Origin: Scylla paramamosain
Taxonomy: Eukaryota; Arthropoda; Malacostraca; Decapoda; Portunidae
Assembly (NCBI RefSeq): GCF_035594125.1
Contig: NC_087176.1
Coordinates: forward strand, 21,211,591 to 21,275,590
Reading direction: 5' to 3'
Length of the DNA stretch: 64,000 bases
Both the position numbers and the translations under genes were made by a program. The notes under the pieces were generated by a model that searched no databases, was not told the DNA's origin, and saw only the letters and a list, made by a program, of their open reading frames with translations. Shown here one piece after another: positions 36,404 to 51,400 of this stretch (position 1 is the first letter of the stretch; every line of letters begins with the position of its first letter).

Positions 36404-38227
36404 ATGATTTCCAAGAAGCGAACAGTTACTGAAGAACATCGTGTGATGCAGGAAAAGTGGAAAATATCTTACTTTTTTGCTGAAGTGAATGGAAAACCAA
36501 CTTGTTTGATTTGCAACCAAATTATAGCGGTGTCAAAAGAATATAACATTTGGCGACATTACACAAGCACTCATGCTTCAAAGTATGATGTGTATAGTGG
36601 AAAACTTCGTGAAGAAAAAGTAAAGACGCTAGAACAGTCTCTCAAAAGGCAGCAGTCAGTGTATCAGCGTGTTCATGAAGCCAGTGACACTGCAGTACGG
36701 GCAAGTTATAGGATTGCACGGGAAATAGCTGTGTCATCGAAACCATTTTCAGAAGGGGACTTTATAAAGAAATGCATGATGATGGCCGCAGAAGATATTT
36801 GCCCTGAAAAACGTAGATCATTTGCAAACATAAGCCTTTCAAGAAATACAGTTGCAGAAAGAGTAAATGAACTGTCAGAAAATCTTAATAGTCAGCTCAA
36901 AGAAAAAGTTGCTAAATTTGTAGCATTTTCTGTAGCAATCGATGAAAGTACAGACATTACTGACATAGCTCAACTAGCAGTGTTCATACGTGGTGTTGAT
37001 GAAAATATGCAGGTAACTGAAGAATTTGTGGAATTAGTACCAATGAAAGGAACAACAACAGGGGATGATATATTTGTGAGTTTGACTGGTGCACTTGATA
37101 GGATAGGTGTTGACTGGAAGAAAACTGTGAGTCTGACAACAGATGGAGCATCTCAAATGGTTGGTAGAAAGGCTGGCGTGACAGCAAAGTTAAAGGAAAA
37201 ACTACTCACCCTGAATTCAGACCATCAAATTCACAGTGTTCATTGCATAATTCACAGGGAAGTGCTTTGCAGTAAAATATTAAAGATGGATCACGTTATG
37301 GATGTTGTTGTCAAGGCAGTAAACTTTATACGAGCGCGAGGTCTGAACCACAGACAGTTCAACTGCCTATTGGAGGAAACTCACTCTCACGGTCTGCCTT
37401 ATCACACTGATGTTCGTTGGTTAAGCCGGGGAATTGTGCTGAAGCGCTTTTATGAATTAAGAAGTGGAATACAAAGTTTCATGCATAACAAAGGAAGAAA
37501 TGTCCAGGAACTGAAAGACTATGATTGGCTTCAAGATTTAGCCTTCATGGTAGATATGACAGAACACTTGAATTTGCTCAATACAAGACTGCAAGGTCGC
37601 AATAAATTGGTGACAGACATGCATGAGTCCATTCGTGCTTTTGAGGTGAAGCTCAAACTTTTTGAACGTCAACTAGCAGCGAATAATGCTGCACACTTTC
37701 CTACACTGAAATCATTGCAAAGCACACCTGAGTTTCGTGGAATTATCAGCAGAGAAAAGTACTGCAACATGATTTCCAAGTTACTGAACGAATTTGGAGA
37801 AAGATTTGCAGACTTAAAGAACCTTGAGAGTGATTTCTCGATCTTTCGAAATCCTTTCGCTGCAAATCCTGATGAGACACCAGAGGATATTCAGTTAGAA
37901 CTAATTGATCTTCAGTGCGATTCTGCGTTGAAGGAAAAGTTCTCAAGTGTTGATATTGGTACATTCTATCAATATGTTGGGCCAAGATATCCTCGAATCA
38001 AATGTTTGGCATCAAAGATTATGTCAATGTTCGGCAGTACCTATGTCTGTGAGCAACTCTTCTCACTGATGAACTTGAACAAGTCTGGACTCAGGTCTCG
38101 GCTCACTAATGAACACCTCAACTCAACACTGAAAGTAGCCATTGCTCAGTCTCTGGCGCCAAACATAGACGAACTTGTACAGACCAAGAGGTGCCAAGTT
38201 TCTGGGAGCAGCACGACCAGGAATTAA
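36404..38227 (+). CDS. hAT transposase with BED zinc finger (GTF2IRD2/ZBED-like), intact
   Basis: This 607-residue protein would excise and reinsert the hAT element. It begins at ATG 36404 (MISKKRTVTEEHR); the frame is open further upstream but lacks an ATG there. A BED-type finger lies in the first 70 residues (CLIC, then HYTSTH). The RNase-H-like core shows AIDESTD and SLTTDGASQMVG, with the acidic residues expected at the active site. The C-terminal hAT dimerisation region contains MFGSTYVCEQLFSLMN and SGLRSRLTNEHL. The sequence resembles the transposase-derived part of vertebrate GTF2IRD2 and similar BED/hAT proteins. The start lies 117 bp right of the CR1 insertion's target repeat, so the LINE has replaced or separated the transposase promoter region. 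Stop TAA is at 38225-38227. No lesion is visible. Confidence 0.92.
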   Translation: MISKKRTVTEEHRVMQEKWKISYFFAEVNGKPTCLICNQIIAVSKEYNIWRHYTSTHASKYDVYSGKLREEKVKTLEQSLKRQQSVYQRVHEASDTAVRASYRIAREIAVSSKPFSEGDFIKKCMMMAAEDICPEKRRSFANISLSRNTVAERVNELSENLNSQLKEKVAKFVAFSVAIDESTDITDIAQLAVFIRGVDENMQVTEEFVELVPMKGTTTGDDIFVSLTGALDRIGVDWKKTVSLTTDGASQMVGRKAGVTAKLKEKLLTLNSDHQIHSVHCIIHREVLCSKILKMDHVMDVVVKAVNFIRARGLNHRQFNCLLEETHSHGLPYHTDVRWLSRGIVLKRFYELRSGIQSFMHNKGRNVQELKDYDWLQDLAFMVDMTEHLNLLNTRLQGRNKLVTDMHESIRAFEVKLKLFERQLAANNAAHFPTLKSLQSTPEFRGIISREKYCNMISKLLNEFGERFADLKNLESDFSIFRNPFAANPDETPEDIQLELIDLQCDSALKEKFSSVDIGTFYQYVGPRYPRIKCLASKIMSMFGSTYVCEQLFSLMNLNKSGLRSRLTNEHLNSTLKVAIAQSLAPNIDELVQTKRCQVSGSSTTRN

Positions 38228-38302
38228 GGTAAATGATGCTTCCTTTTCTTTACTGGTTTATCTTTTGGTTACGTGTGTGCAAACGCGAGTGAAGGTAGAA
38301 TA

Positions 38303-38376
<74 letters not shown>

Positions 38377-38380
38377 TACC

Positions 38381-38440
<60 letters not shown>

Positions 38441-38446
38441 ATTACC

Positions 38447-38534
<88 letters not shown>

Positions 38535-38541
38535 ATTATTA
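38303..38541. repeat. (TTA)n trinucleotide array
   Basis: Long TTA array with two short interruptions (near 38375 and 38437) in the hAT 3' non-coding part. The Ile, Tyr and stop translations are artefacts. Confidence 0.97.
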
Positions 38542-38624
38542 TGGTCATACGTGATTATCTGGCCCGCACATTGAATGTGAAGGTGAAATCTGGCCCCTTG
38601 GGATAAATGAGTTTGACACCCCTG

Positions 38625-38632
38625 CCTTAAGC
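38625..38632. other. Right 8-bp target-site duplication of the hAT element
   Basis: An exact second copy of CCTTAAGC follows the right terminal inverted repeat. Confidence 0.92.
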
Positions 38633-38633
38633 T

Positions 38634-38794
38634 GACCCTACACGATCAATATTATTGTGCAATATTATTGACAGTGAAGGGGCGGTATTGAAGAATGACA
38701 CAATATACTGAAGACATCAAAAAGAGTTTGATATTTTATTGCGCAATAAAAATGAGTCAATATATTGTGTCAATGATATAGGTCGTGTAGGGTC
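38634..38794. mobile_element. MITE, 161 bp, with 12-bp perfect terminal inverted repeats
   Basis: GACCCTACACGA at 38634-38645 is matched by its exact complement at 38783-38794. The similarity continues inward for about 40 bp as ATATTATTG/CAATAT-type sequence. There is no coding sequence. It directly abuts the right target duplication of the hAT, so the hAT inserted at or beside its left end. No clear target duplication of its own is visible. Confidence 0.75.
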
Positions 38795-38934
38795 CACTTT
38801 TCAGGGTCGAAGAAGTAAAAACTTCGAAGGAATTTTTTGCAGGAAGGCATGAAAATAGATGAAATGAGATGCCCCAATCACCTGGAGGAAAGTTATTCGC
38901 TAGCAAACGCACACAACCGAGGATTTGAGGTACA

Positions 38935-39440
38935 TTATTTATCTAGATGTCTTTCAAAAGTATCTAAGGTATTACAGTCTATCACGTCTCGAGGAAGCCC
39001 ATTCCATTAGTTGACGACTTGATCTAAAAAGAAACTTCTAGATTCTTGAGAGTTGAAGGATTTACCAACAATTTTGGTGCCATTTCCTTACGTATAATTT
39101 GAATGGTCCATCGTGAAGTACTTACCACAGTCCATATTGTCAATATCTTTCATTATAATTTTAAACGTTTGCTTTAAGTCGCCTCTTAATCTTCGTTGAG
39201 TTAAAGGATGTAAATCAAATTTTCTAAGTCGCTCTTCGTGTGATTTGTTCATTAGACTTAATATTATTTTAGTAACTTTGCGTTGGATTGGTTTTAATTC
39301 ATTTAAGCCCATCAGGTATAAGGGATAACATACTTCAACTCGGTAGTCCATAAGGCGGCTGATCAAGTGAGGATTGTATATTTTCCAATAAAGCCAATTA
39401 TTATTTTGTTCGCTTTCTTTACGACTTCTGAACATTATTA
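38935..39440 (-). pseudogene. CR1-like reverse transcriptase C-terminal relic
   Basis: A minus-strand frame (39435-39088) encodes the region after the RT core: LNELKPIQRKVTKIIL, HEERLRKFDLHPLTQRRLRG and DLKQTFKI. The LERRRLRGDL-type motif is characteristic of CR1-type LINEs. After a stop, further diverged LINE-like sequence (WNGLPRDVI-like, DTFKRHLDK-like) continues to about 38935 in interrupted frames. The RT catalytic core is absent. It differs from the 33-36 kb CR1 family and is an older copy. Confidence 0.75.
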
Positions 39441-39477
39441 ATTAGGTCTTAAGCCGCTCGATATTGTTACTCCTAAA

Positions 39478-39479
<2 letters not shown>

Positions 39480-39573
<94 letters not shown>
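39480..39573. repeat. (GT)n microsatellite
   Basis: About 46 uninterrupted GT units next to the 65-bp minisatellite. Confidence 0.97.
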
Positions 39574-39575
<2 letters not shown>

Positions 39576-39610
39576 GAAGGTCCGCGCACAAGGCTGGTGA
39601 AGGTCTGAGG

Positions 39611-40065
39611 CTGTCACTCCCGCTGTTCATGCTACTGGCTAATATACTGGTAAAGTGAGAGCTGGTAAAATGAGGCTGTCACTCCCGCTGTTCATGCTAC
39701 TGGCTAATATACTGGTAAAGTGAGAGCTGGTAAAGTAAGGCTGTCACTCCCGCTGTTCATCCTACTGGCTAATATACTGGTAAAGTGAGAGCTGGTAAAA
39801 TGAGGCTGTCACTCCCGCTGTTCATGCTACTGGCTAATATACTGGTAAAGTGAGAGCTGGTAAAATGAGGCTGTCACTCCCGCTGTTCATGCTACTGGCT
39901 AATATACTGGTAAAGTGAGAGCTGGTAAAATGAGGCTGTCACTCCCGCTGTTCATGCTACTGGCTAATATACTGGTAAAGTGAGAGCTGGTAAAATGAGG
40001 CTGTCACTCCCGCTGTTCATGCTACTGGCTAATATACTGGTAAAGTGAGAGCTGGTAAAGTAAGG
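39611..40065. repeat. 65-bp minisatellite, 7 nearly identical units
   Basis: CTGTCACTCCCGCTG recurs at 39611, 39676, 39741, 39806, 39871, 39936 and 40001, exactly 65 bp apart. Differences are few: unit 3 has CATCCTAC instead of CATGCTAC, and two junctions read AAAGTAAGG instead of AAAATGAGG. 65 is not a multiple of 3, so no repeating protein is encoded. Near identity implies recent expansion. Confidence 0.97.
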
Positions 40066-41657
40066 CTGGAATTGGCTTGGAAACAATTAGGAAAGCAGCA
40101 CACGCTGTACAAAACTGTCACAAAGGAAAAGCACAAACACAAAATAAAATAAAACATATAGAAATAAATAAATAAATAAATAAAGGGGAATGTATATATT
40201 CTTTTTTTTTAATCTATTCTTTTCCGACCACCTGAAGAAAACAAATTTTCATATACAATGAAATATAGTACAATGAAACAAGGTAAGACAGAGTAGACGA
40301 TGTAAGGGAATTATGCAGGGGTGGTGATGTAATAGCCTTCTCTGAAGCACTCATATTTTGATAAGGCAGCAATCAAACAAGCCTCAGCTCAGTCCATCGT
40401 GGTAATGCAGTGATGAAGCGCTGCACTTTATGCAGTTATCCCTGGGAGCACTGAGGCCCATAATGCCACTAAGTATGGAAAATGCTCACTAACTGCTACA
40501 GGCCTCAGTGATCCACAGCAACGACCGCTAGCTTCCAGCAATCAGTGCTAGGTAGCTCACGCTATGATAGTTATGCTCTACATATGTACACTTTCGTTAT
40601 GAAATTTAAAGAAAAGAAGGAAGAGGAGAAAAATGGATGTTAGAGAACAGACAAGTCATTAGGGAGATGTTCTATGGGAAGCTAAGGCGTTCTAAAGAAA
40701 AAAAGGCTTGGAAGGAGAGACGAAAGGTGGGAGGGGCATCGAGATAGAAGGTGAGGGAGGGAGAGGGTTAAAGGGTTACGTTACAAAACACACGAGTAAG
40801 CGGTGCAGCGTGTGACGGAGGAGGTTCGTCTACACCCTCACGTAGTTTACGGTGCTGCGCCTTTATTATGTCTCACAGAATACACTTAATTTAAAGGAAA
40901 GATAAATCCCTTCTTATCTCGTCCCTTCTAAGGCAGCCTACCTCTCTAATATATAAATCTATTTTTTTTCTCTCTCTCTCCTTCTCGACCGTTTTTTTTC
41001 GTGGCATGGTGGGTGGAGTGAGCGACGATGCCCTCTCACCTGCAGCAGTAGCAGTACTTTAGCATCCTACAGTATCCAGGATTCATAAATAGCGATTGAG
41101 GTGAAAGCTGAATCCTCTACGAGACTCGGTGAGTCAAGGTGTTAGTGAGTTGTTCACGTTGGACCTAACCAGAGTTCCAGATAAAAGTTGAGAAATTAAT
41201 AGAGAATTGAAACTTCTGAAAATATTATAAAGTAAACGTTGAGATAACGGATAAACAACTGTACACGTAAATATCTGTAAATATGAATAAATAAATAAAA
41301 GAGTAAATAAATATGTTATAAGAATAAATAATTTTTACAATTAAAAATAAAACAAAGTAAAAACTGATATATGAATGAAGAATTGACATTTATGAAAATA
41401 AACACCTACGTGAATAAACAAATATATAAACAACGATATGTAATAGCGTGAAACTCAAACCGAAATTTAAATCTGGACTTGTAGAAACTGGGAATTGGAG
41501 TACGAGTCAAGTGATGATGAGGTGCACAAAGCCGACACACTCGCCTTGCCTGCCTTGTGTGCTGGATTTTTTCTTTCTTTTTTTTTTTTTTTTTTTTTGC
41601 TGTCTGGAGGTGACCCGAGGCTAAGATGCACCACGAAGCTAACACATGCTCGCTCGT

Positions 41658-41710
<53 letters not shown>

Positions 41711-43400
41711 CACACACCGATAACAATACGTACTGGAGGCCACAATGTCTCATGGACAAAACCGCAAACGTGCATCTCAGCTGTTTCTTAATTTGGAGAG
41801 ATGAACTCGGATTTCTGTCCCACAACAGCATCACTATCAGCAGCAGCAGTAGCATCAGCGGTCACAAATATCAGTAAATAATTAGATGAAAATAGTTTAC
41901 TACCAATGAACTTGTGCACACTATGACTCGTATAATATTTCTTGCATAAACAAATAAGCTCTCCTACAACAGCTTTTATTTTGTTTTTCTTGTTCAAACT
42001 CGACTTCTTTACCATCAGCACGTCTCAGTTCATAATTTTATTTTATTATTTTTTCTCTTATCTTTGCGCGTACAGGCCACCACTCAACTCCCAAAGGCCC
42101 AAAAATCGGTGAAAGACCAATGAAGGAGTCCAACTAAAAATGACTTCGTTTTACAGGCGTGGGTGGGTGGGGAGGCTCTTTCGAAACTTACTGACCATTT
42201 TTCATAATTCAGGTTTGGAAGGTTGAGCTCTTTCCAATAGTTGAGGCATTTTTCATACTGCGGGTCAGAGTAGAGTGGGAGTGCCTTTCGTCTGTTACAT
42301 GAGCGTTTTTCACTTAACAGCTTGTGGGAGAGGAAGGTGGCAATACTTTTCAACTACTCGTACATATTAAACACTTTTCATTTCATAGACTGACACTGAT
42401 GGTGGGAGTGCTTTTACTTTTTTACCTGAACACTTCTCCTTCTACAGTGTGGGATGGGATGGGTAAGGAAAATGCTTCCATCGTTACGTTATTGTCCCGC
42501 CCTTTGGCAATGCCCAGTCTTCGCGGCGCGGGCTTGCTAAGTGCGGGAACAAATGGAGGGATGATCATTAATGGAAAAGAGCAGCTAGTCTCATCCTAAA
42601 TACTAGTTAGTAAAGCGAGTAGTAATATTACTTAAGGTTCTATATTATTAGCTACTCTTAAACTCTATCGTCCCTCTCCATTTATACAACAAATTGACTT
42701 TTTTATTCATTCTAACCTTTCTCCCTCTTTCCTCACCTTCGCGACCCACACCAGGTGAGATGAGACACTCATAATGGCTATAATTTTAAGTCCATCAATA
42801 CTGTCCATCTAATGACAAAAATAACCTTTTTTTTTTATTCATCCTCATTATTTCCTTAATTTCTGTGACGAACACCAAGAAAATAATAGGTGTGTAACAT
42901 TTGTACTACTGAGATCGATCATCTAAGACCATTAATAGATCTTTTTTTTTTTTTATCTATTTTGCTTCTTTATTTTATTTATTTATTTATTTTTTCCACC
43001 TGCATGGCCACGATGAGATGCAAGACACGTACAAGTGACACGTTTACCATCAACACCTGTGATCTCTATCCAGTAATTGGTAAAAATTACCTCTTTTCTC
43101 TTCTTCCCTAAATTGTCCTCTCGTACACTTCTAAGACCTCCATCAGGCCGAGGCAGAGTGCATGTAATAGTTGCACCAATAATGTCTGTCCCCCAAGTCC
43201 ATTCACTTACTTGAATTGCCTTTTTTTTTTTTCTATCCGCCTCCATGTTTTCTTCCTTTACCTCCGTAGCACACACGCCATCAAGTGCGAGGTATATAAT
43301 ATATAAACGTTTAAGGTCATTACTGTCTATTCACTAACATTGCTTTTCTTTATTTATTTTTTCTTTATTTTTTTTATTAACTTTTTACTTCAATCTGTTG
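40066..43400. other. Intergenic DNA, no gene recognised
   Basis: Contains poly-T at about 41579-41598, (CA)n at 41660-41717 and AT-rich stretches of TAAATAAA type at 41285-41330. An inverted pair CACTGAGGCC/GGCCTCAGTG lies near 40450-40510. Short frames (for example 42084-42353 on the minus strand) have no recognisable domain. Confidence 0.5.
41660..41717. repeat. (CA)n microsatellite
   Basis: About 29 CA units with a single CG interruption near the right end. Confidence 0.95.
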
Positions 43401-43405
43401 TTGTT

Positions 43406-46060
<2,655 letters not shown>

Positions 46061-46063
46061 TTA

Positions 46064-46164
<101 letters not shown>

Positions 46165-46410
46165 GGTAGTATTTTTATCCGTTAAAATTAGTTGCACCAC
46201 GATGATGAGCACCTGAAGGTAACAAGCACCCCTCTCTATCATTCACCTCAATTAGAATGGCGTGATGAAGCAGCGTGGTGTTTTGTGGAAGGCATCACTA
46301 GGTTGACAGTCAGCCATAATTAGGACACTTCCTGCAGGCGACAATCACGAGTGAAATGTTGTCCAAGTTTTTTTTGCTGACGAGACAATTACCTAGAAGG
46401 TAATGCCTCT

Positions 46411-46415
<5 letters not shown>

Positions 46416-46485
<70 letters not shown>
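46416..46485. repeat. (TC)n microsatellite
   Basis: About 35 TC units. Confidence 0.96.
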
Positions 46486-46489
<4 letters not shown>

Positions 46490-46854
46490 GGTGTCTTTCA
46501 GCAGCCATAACTTAATAAATTTGTGGGTTCAGTATGAAAGAGATGCAGTACAGTATTGCATTTTCTCATGCATCTTAGAGTGACACCATTTGGTCTAGAA
46601 CACCGATGTGGATTTTTTCCAATCCAAGCATTACATCCATAGTTAGAAAAAAAAACCGCTATGTAACTAATGCCAAAAAAAAAAAAATAATAATAATAAT
46701 GTGTTTGTATGTATAATCTTACAGTAAGCACTATAAGACACGAGAGAAAAAAAATTTTTCTCATAATATAGAAGGTGATATGATGAAACAAGAGTAAAAT
46801 TTTCATATTGTACACCTGTAGAACATCAAGCCTTCCTACCATACGCAAAAAATT

Positions 46855-46858
<4 letters not shown>

Positions 46859-46942
<84 letters not shown>
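46859..46942. repeat. (AT)n microsatellite
   Basis: About 42 AT units. Confidence 0.97.
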
Positions 46943-46945
<3 letters not shown>

Positions 46946-47536
46946 TTCTGAAGTGCCTTTTAAGATTATGGAACACTGGACCCGCTTTCTTCCATCAAGT
47001 AAGAAACTAAATTAAAATATTTAAGAATTTCAGTTTGGCGCCGCAGTACCATCAAGCAAGAAAACAGACATAGCGGCACGTGGGTCCACTTACATAAAAA
47101 GAAATATAATTAGTGTATGAACGTATCTTTTTTTTTTCCCCATTGACGAAGTAACACGAAGAATCTCACTCAAATTCACTCGTCTCCTCAGTTAGTAGGC
47201 AAAGGCTCGATTGATCTTCATGGACTTCAGGCAGCACAAAAACTTCACAATTCCCTAAGCCTGGATTCCACCGAGGTCTTGCGCACATTTTGGAAACCTC
47301 ACTAGTGTTAGCCTCCAGTGGTCTTTAATTAACCGCTCATAGGAACTGTCATTTCGTTTTCTTTGGGCATTCAATTTCGAGGAAGGCAGTGGACTTCATG
47401 TCTCTGTGAACCTGTCTGCACTCTGTTACCTTGTTCAGATGCACATCAAATGAACCCATTATACGCCCAATGACCATGAAGTGGTTAACAAGTCATCGAA
47501 CATGATAATGAAGCCTTTTGGACAATTCATGTGAAT

Positions 47537-47584
<48 letters not shown>

Positions 47585-47870
47585 ACTTCTGAGAGTAGGA
47601 GACGGTAGACAGAGAGAGATACTGATATTGATATTGATATATTTATTTGATTTTTAGAAAGATACAAGTTTGGTATACATACAGATGTAGTGAGCCATTC
47701 GTCCATTGAGCTTTTGCTCTCTATGGACTTATTTTGGATGTTATTATATGTAAAGGCGAAGCAGTGAAGCCGAACAACTATTTACATGTTTCAATTATTT
47801 ACATAAGTCTGTTGCAGTACGTAAGTTTAAAGAAAATTAAAGCAATAGTACCCAAAAAACAATAACAATA

Positions 47871-47923
47871 ACTGTAATAATAATAATGATAGCAACAATA
47901 ATAATAATAATAATAATAATAAC

Positions 47924-47970
<47 letters not shown>

Positions 47971-48040
47971 TAATAGTAATATCAATACTAATACAAATTC
48001 TAATACTAATACTAACACTACTACTACTAATAATAATAAC

Positions 48041-48096
<56 letters not shown>

Positions 48097-48106
48097 TAAA
48101 AATAAA

Positions 48107-48150
<44 letters not shown>

Positions 48151-48211
48151 TAATAATAATAATAGCAATAGTATAATGATAATAACAATATTAGTAATAA
48201 TAATAACGATA

Positions 48212-48299
<88 letters not shown>

Positions 48300-48301
48300 T
48301 T
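47871..48301. repeat. Long imperfect (AAT)n tract
   Basis: About 430 bp of AAT-type triplets with interspersed ACT, AAC, GAT and AAAAT variants. The Ile- and Leu-rich frames are artefacts. Confidence 0.95.
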
Positions 48302-48423
48302 AATAATAATGCAGCATATCTAAGTAATAAGTCATGTTAATTACATATAAATACACCTTAACATATAAATATGTTAATATAATATTAATATTAATAATAA
48401 TATTAATATTAATAGTATCACAA

Positions 48424-51400
48424 GAGGAGGCAGTAGACACCTGCCGAAACGATAATTACTCCCAGTGAGGTCTAATGCACTGTTCAGGGGGTGCTGTGAA
48501 CTTATCATTAAACCCAGCTGTGACCTCACTGAACGTTTCCCTTTGTGTCTCACAACAGAAGGGGGCAGTCACAGCCTGCCCTCTAAAGACAACTCTCTTC
48601 CTCCACACAAAACTACAAGCACCTAATAACACACACACCCTTCACTCAAAAATTTTAAAATCATCATGGCGACTCCTACACCAGCCTCGGAGTCCCCATC
48701 TGGGGAGGGGACCATAAATGTCCCCAGGTCAGACTGCCTTTCTGTCGACGACCCTAAGTGTCTTGACACCCTCCTCAACTTTTTCTTCATTAACTTCTGT
48801 AACATTCGTGGTCTAAGATCTAATTTTCAATCTGTACAACACCACCTCTCCTCTTCTAAACCTCATCTTCTTTTCCTCACTGAAACTCAGGTGTCTGAGG
48901 CAACTGACAGTAGCCCCTTTTCTGTTCCCTCTTACTTTGTCTATCCTCATTTTCGATCCAAAGCTGGATGCTGCGTTTCGAGTTTTCCACCATCTGGTCA
49001 CAGAGTCACTCTCATACTAAATTTATCTGTGCTGTATACCTCTCACCTAACTCCTCTGATTATAAGAAATTCTTTGACTACTTAACTTCCAAAGTGGAGC
49101 ACATTCTGACCCTCTTCCCTTTTGCAGAGATCTCCATTCTTGGAGACTTCAATGTTCACCACCAGCTTTGGCTTTCCTCTCCCTTCACTGACCATCCTGG
49201 TGAACTAGCCTACAACTTTGCTATCCTTTATGACTTAGAACAACTGGTGCAACACCCTACTCGTATTCTTGACAGTCTTGGAGATACGCCCAACATTCTT
49301 GACCTTTTCCTGACCTCTAATCCTTCTGCCTATTCCGTCACCCTTTCTTCTCCGTTGGGCTCCTCCGATCACAATCTCATATCTATATCTTATCCTATCG
49401 CTCCAATCTCTCCTCAGGATCCCCCTAAGCGAAGGTGCCTCTGGCGTTTTGCCTCTGCTAGTTGGGGGGACCTGAGGAGGTATTTTGCTGATTTTCCTTG
49501 GAATGACTACTGCTTCCGTGTCAGAGACCCGTCTTTGTGTGCTGAGCGCATAACAGAGGTGATAGTGTCTGGCATGGAGGCGTACATTCCTCACTCTTTT
49601 TCTCGTCCTAAACCTTCTAAACCTTGGTTTAACACAGCTTGTTCTCGTGCTATACATGATAGAGAGGTGGCCCACAAAACATATTTAAGCCTTCCATTAC
49701 CAGAATCTCATGCACTTTATATTTCTGCCCGGAACCATGCCAAGTCTGTTCTCCAACTAGCCAAAAACTCCTTCATTAACAGAAAATGTCAAAACCTTTC
49801 AAGATCTAACTCCCCTCGTGATTTCTGGCATCTAGCCAAAATATCTCCAATAACTTTGCTTCTTCTTCTTTCCCTCCTCTGTTTCAACCAGATGGCACCA
49901 CTGCTATCACATCTATTTCTAAAGCTGAACTCTTTGCTCAAACCTTTGTTAAAAACTCTACATTGGACGATTCTGGGCTTGTTCCTCCCTCTCCTCCACC
50001 CTCTGACTACTTCATGCCACTTATTAAAATTCTTCGCAATGATGTTTTCCATGCCCTCGCTGGCCTAAACCCTCGGAAGGCTTATAGACCTGATGGGGTC
50101 CCTCCTATTGTTCTCCGAAACTGTGCGTCCGTGCTTGCACCTTGCCTAGTCAAACTCTTTCAGCTCTGTCTGTCAACATCTACCTTTCCTTCTTACTGGA
50201 AGTTTGCCTACATTCAACCTGTTCCTAAAAAGGGTGACCGTTCTAATCCCTCAAACTACCGTCCTATTGCTTTAATTTCCTGCCTATCTAACGTTTTTGA
50301 ATCTATCCTCAACAGGAAGATTCTTAAACATCTATCACTTCACAACCTTCTATCTGATCGCCAGTATGGGTTCCGTCAAGGCCGCTCTACTGGTGATCTT
50401 CTGCCTTTCCTTACTGAGTCTTGGTCATCCTCTTTTAGAGATTTTGGTGAAACTTTTGCTGTTGCCTTGGACATATCAAAAGCTTTTGATAGAGTCTGGC
50501 ACAAAGCTTTGATTTCCAAACTACCCTCCTACGGCTTCTATCTTTCTCTCTGTAACTTCATCTCAAGTTTCCTTTCTGACCGTTCTATTGCTGCTGTGGT
50601 AGACGGTCACTGTTCTTCTCCTAAATTTATTAACAGTGCTGTTGCTCAGGGTTCTGTCCTGTCACCCACTCTCTTCTTTCTCTTCTTATTATTCATTAAT
50701 GATCTTCTAAACCAAACTTCTTGTCCTATCCACTCCTACGCTGATGATACCACCCTGCACTTTTCCACATCTTTTCATAGACGTCCAACCCTTCAGGAAG
50801 TAAACATATCACGCAGGGAAGCCACAGAACGCTTGACTTCTGATCTTTCTAAAATTTCTGATTGGGGAAGAGCAAACTTGGTATTGTTCAATGCCTCAAA
50901 AACTCAATTCCTCCATCTATCAACTCGACACAACCTTCCAGACAACTATCCCCTCTTCTTCAATGACACTGAACTGTCCCCCTCTTCTACACTGAACATC
51001 CTCGGTCTGTCCTTTACTTATAATCTGAACTGGACACTTCACATCTCATCTTTAGCTAAAACAGCTTCTATGAAGTTAGGTGTTCTGAGACGTCTCCACC
51101 AGTTTTTCTCACCCCCCCAGCTGCTGACTCTGTACAAGGGCCTTATCCGTCCATGTATGGAGTATGCTTCACATGTCTGGGGGGGTTCCACTCATACTGC
51201 TCTTCTAGACAGGGTGGAATCAAAAGCTTTTCGTCTCATCAACTCCTCTCCTCTAACTGACTGTCTTCAGCCTCTCTCTCACCGCCGCATTGTTGCATAT
51301 TTAGCTGTCTTCTACCGCTGTTTTCATGCTAACTGCTCTTCTGATCTTGCTAACTGCATGCCTCCCCTCCTTCGGCGGCCTCGCTGCACAAGACTTTCTT

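Larger units (their letters stand above)
32451..38624 (+). mobile_element. Complete hAT DNA transposon (6174 bp) carrying a nested CR1
   Basis: The ends are perfect 14-bp inverted repeats, CAGGGGTGTCAAAC at 32451-32464 and its complement at 38611-38624, flanked by the direct repeat CCTTAAGC. Next to the left end is a GC-rich palindromic segment built of GCGGCCCGC-type blocks (32465-32522), which could serve as transposase binding sites. The element holds one transposase gene on the plus strand and a 3.3-kb antisense CR1 insertion. Without the CR1 and its target repeat the hAT would be about 2.85 kb, a normal size. It also contains a GT/TC/GT compound array (32679-32812) and a long TTA array (38303-38541). 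Both ends and the ORF look intact, so mobility is conceivable. Confidence 0.93.

Noticed and set aside
38273..38548. Poly-Ile and poly-Tyr ORFs, and similar ones at 6.5-6.9 and 47.8-48.2 kb
   Set aside because: Translations of trinucleotide arrays on both strands.
39611..40065. CRISPR-like array
   Set aside because: Units are contiguous and identical over the full 65 bp with no unique spacers, and the DNA is eukaryotic. It is a minisatellite. The same reasoning applies to 1151-1360 and 5034-5540.
40450..40510. miRNA-like hairpin from CACTGAGGCC/GGCCTCAGTG
   Set aside because: Only 10 bp of pairing with a loop of about 40 bases; too short for a precursor without further pairing.
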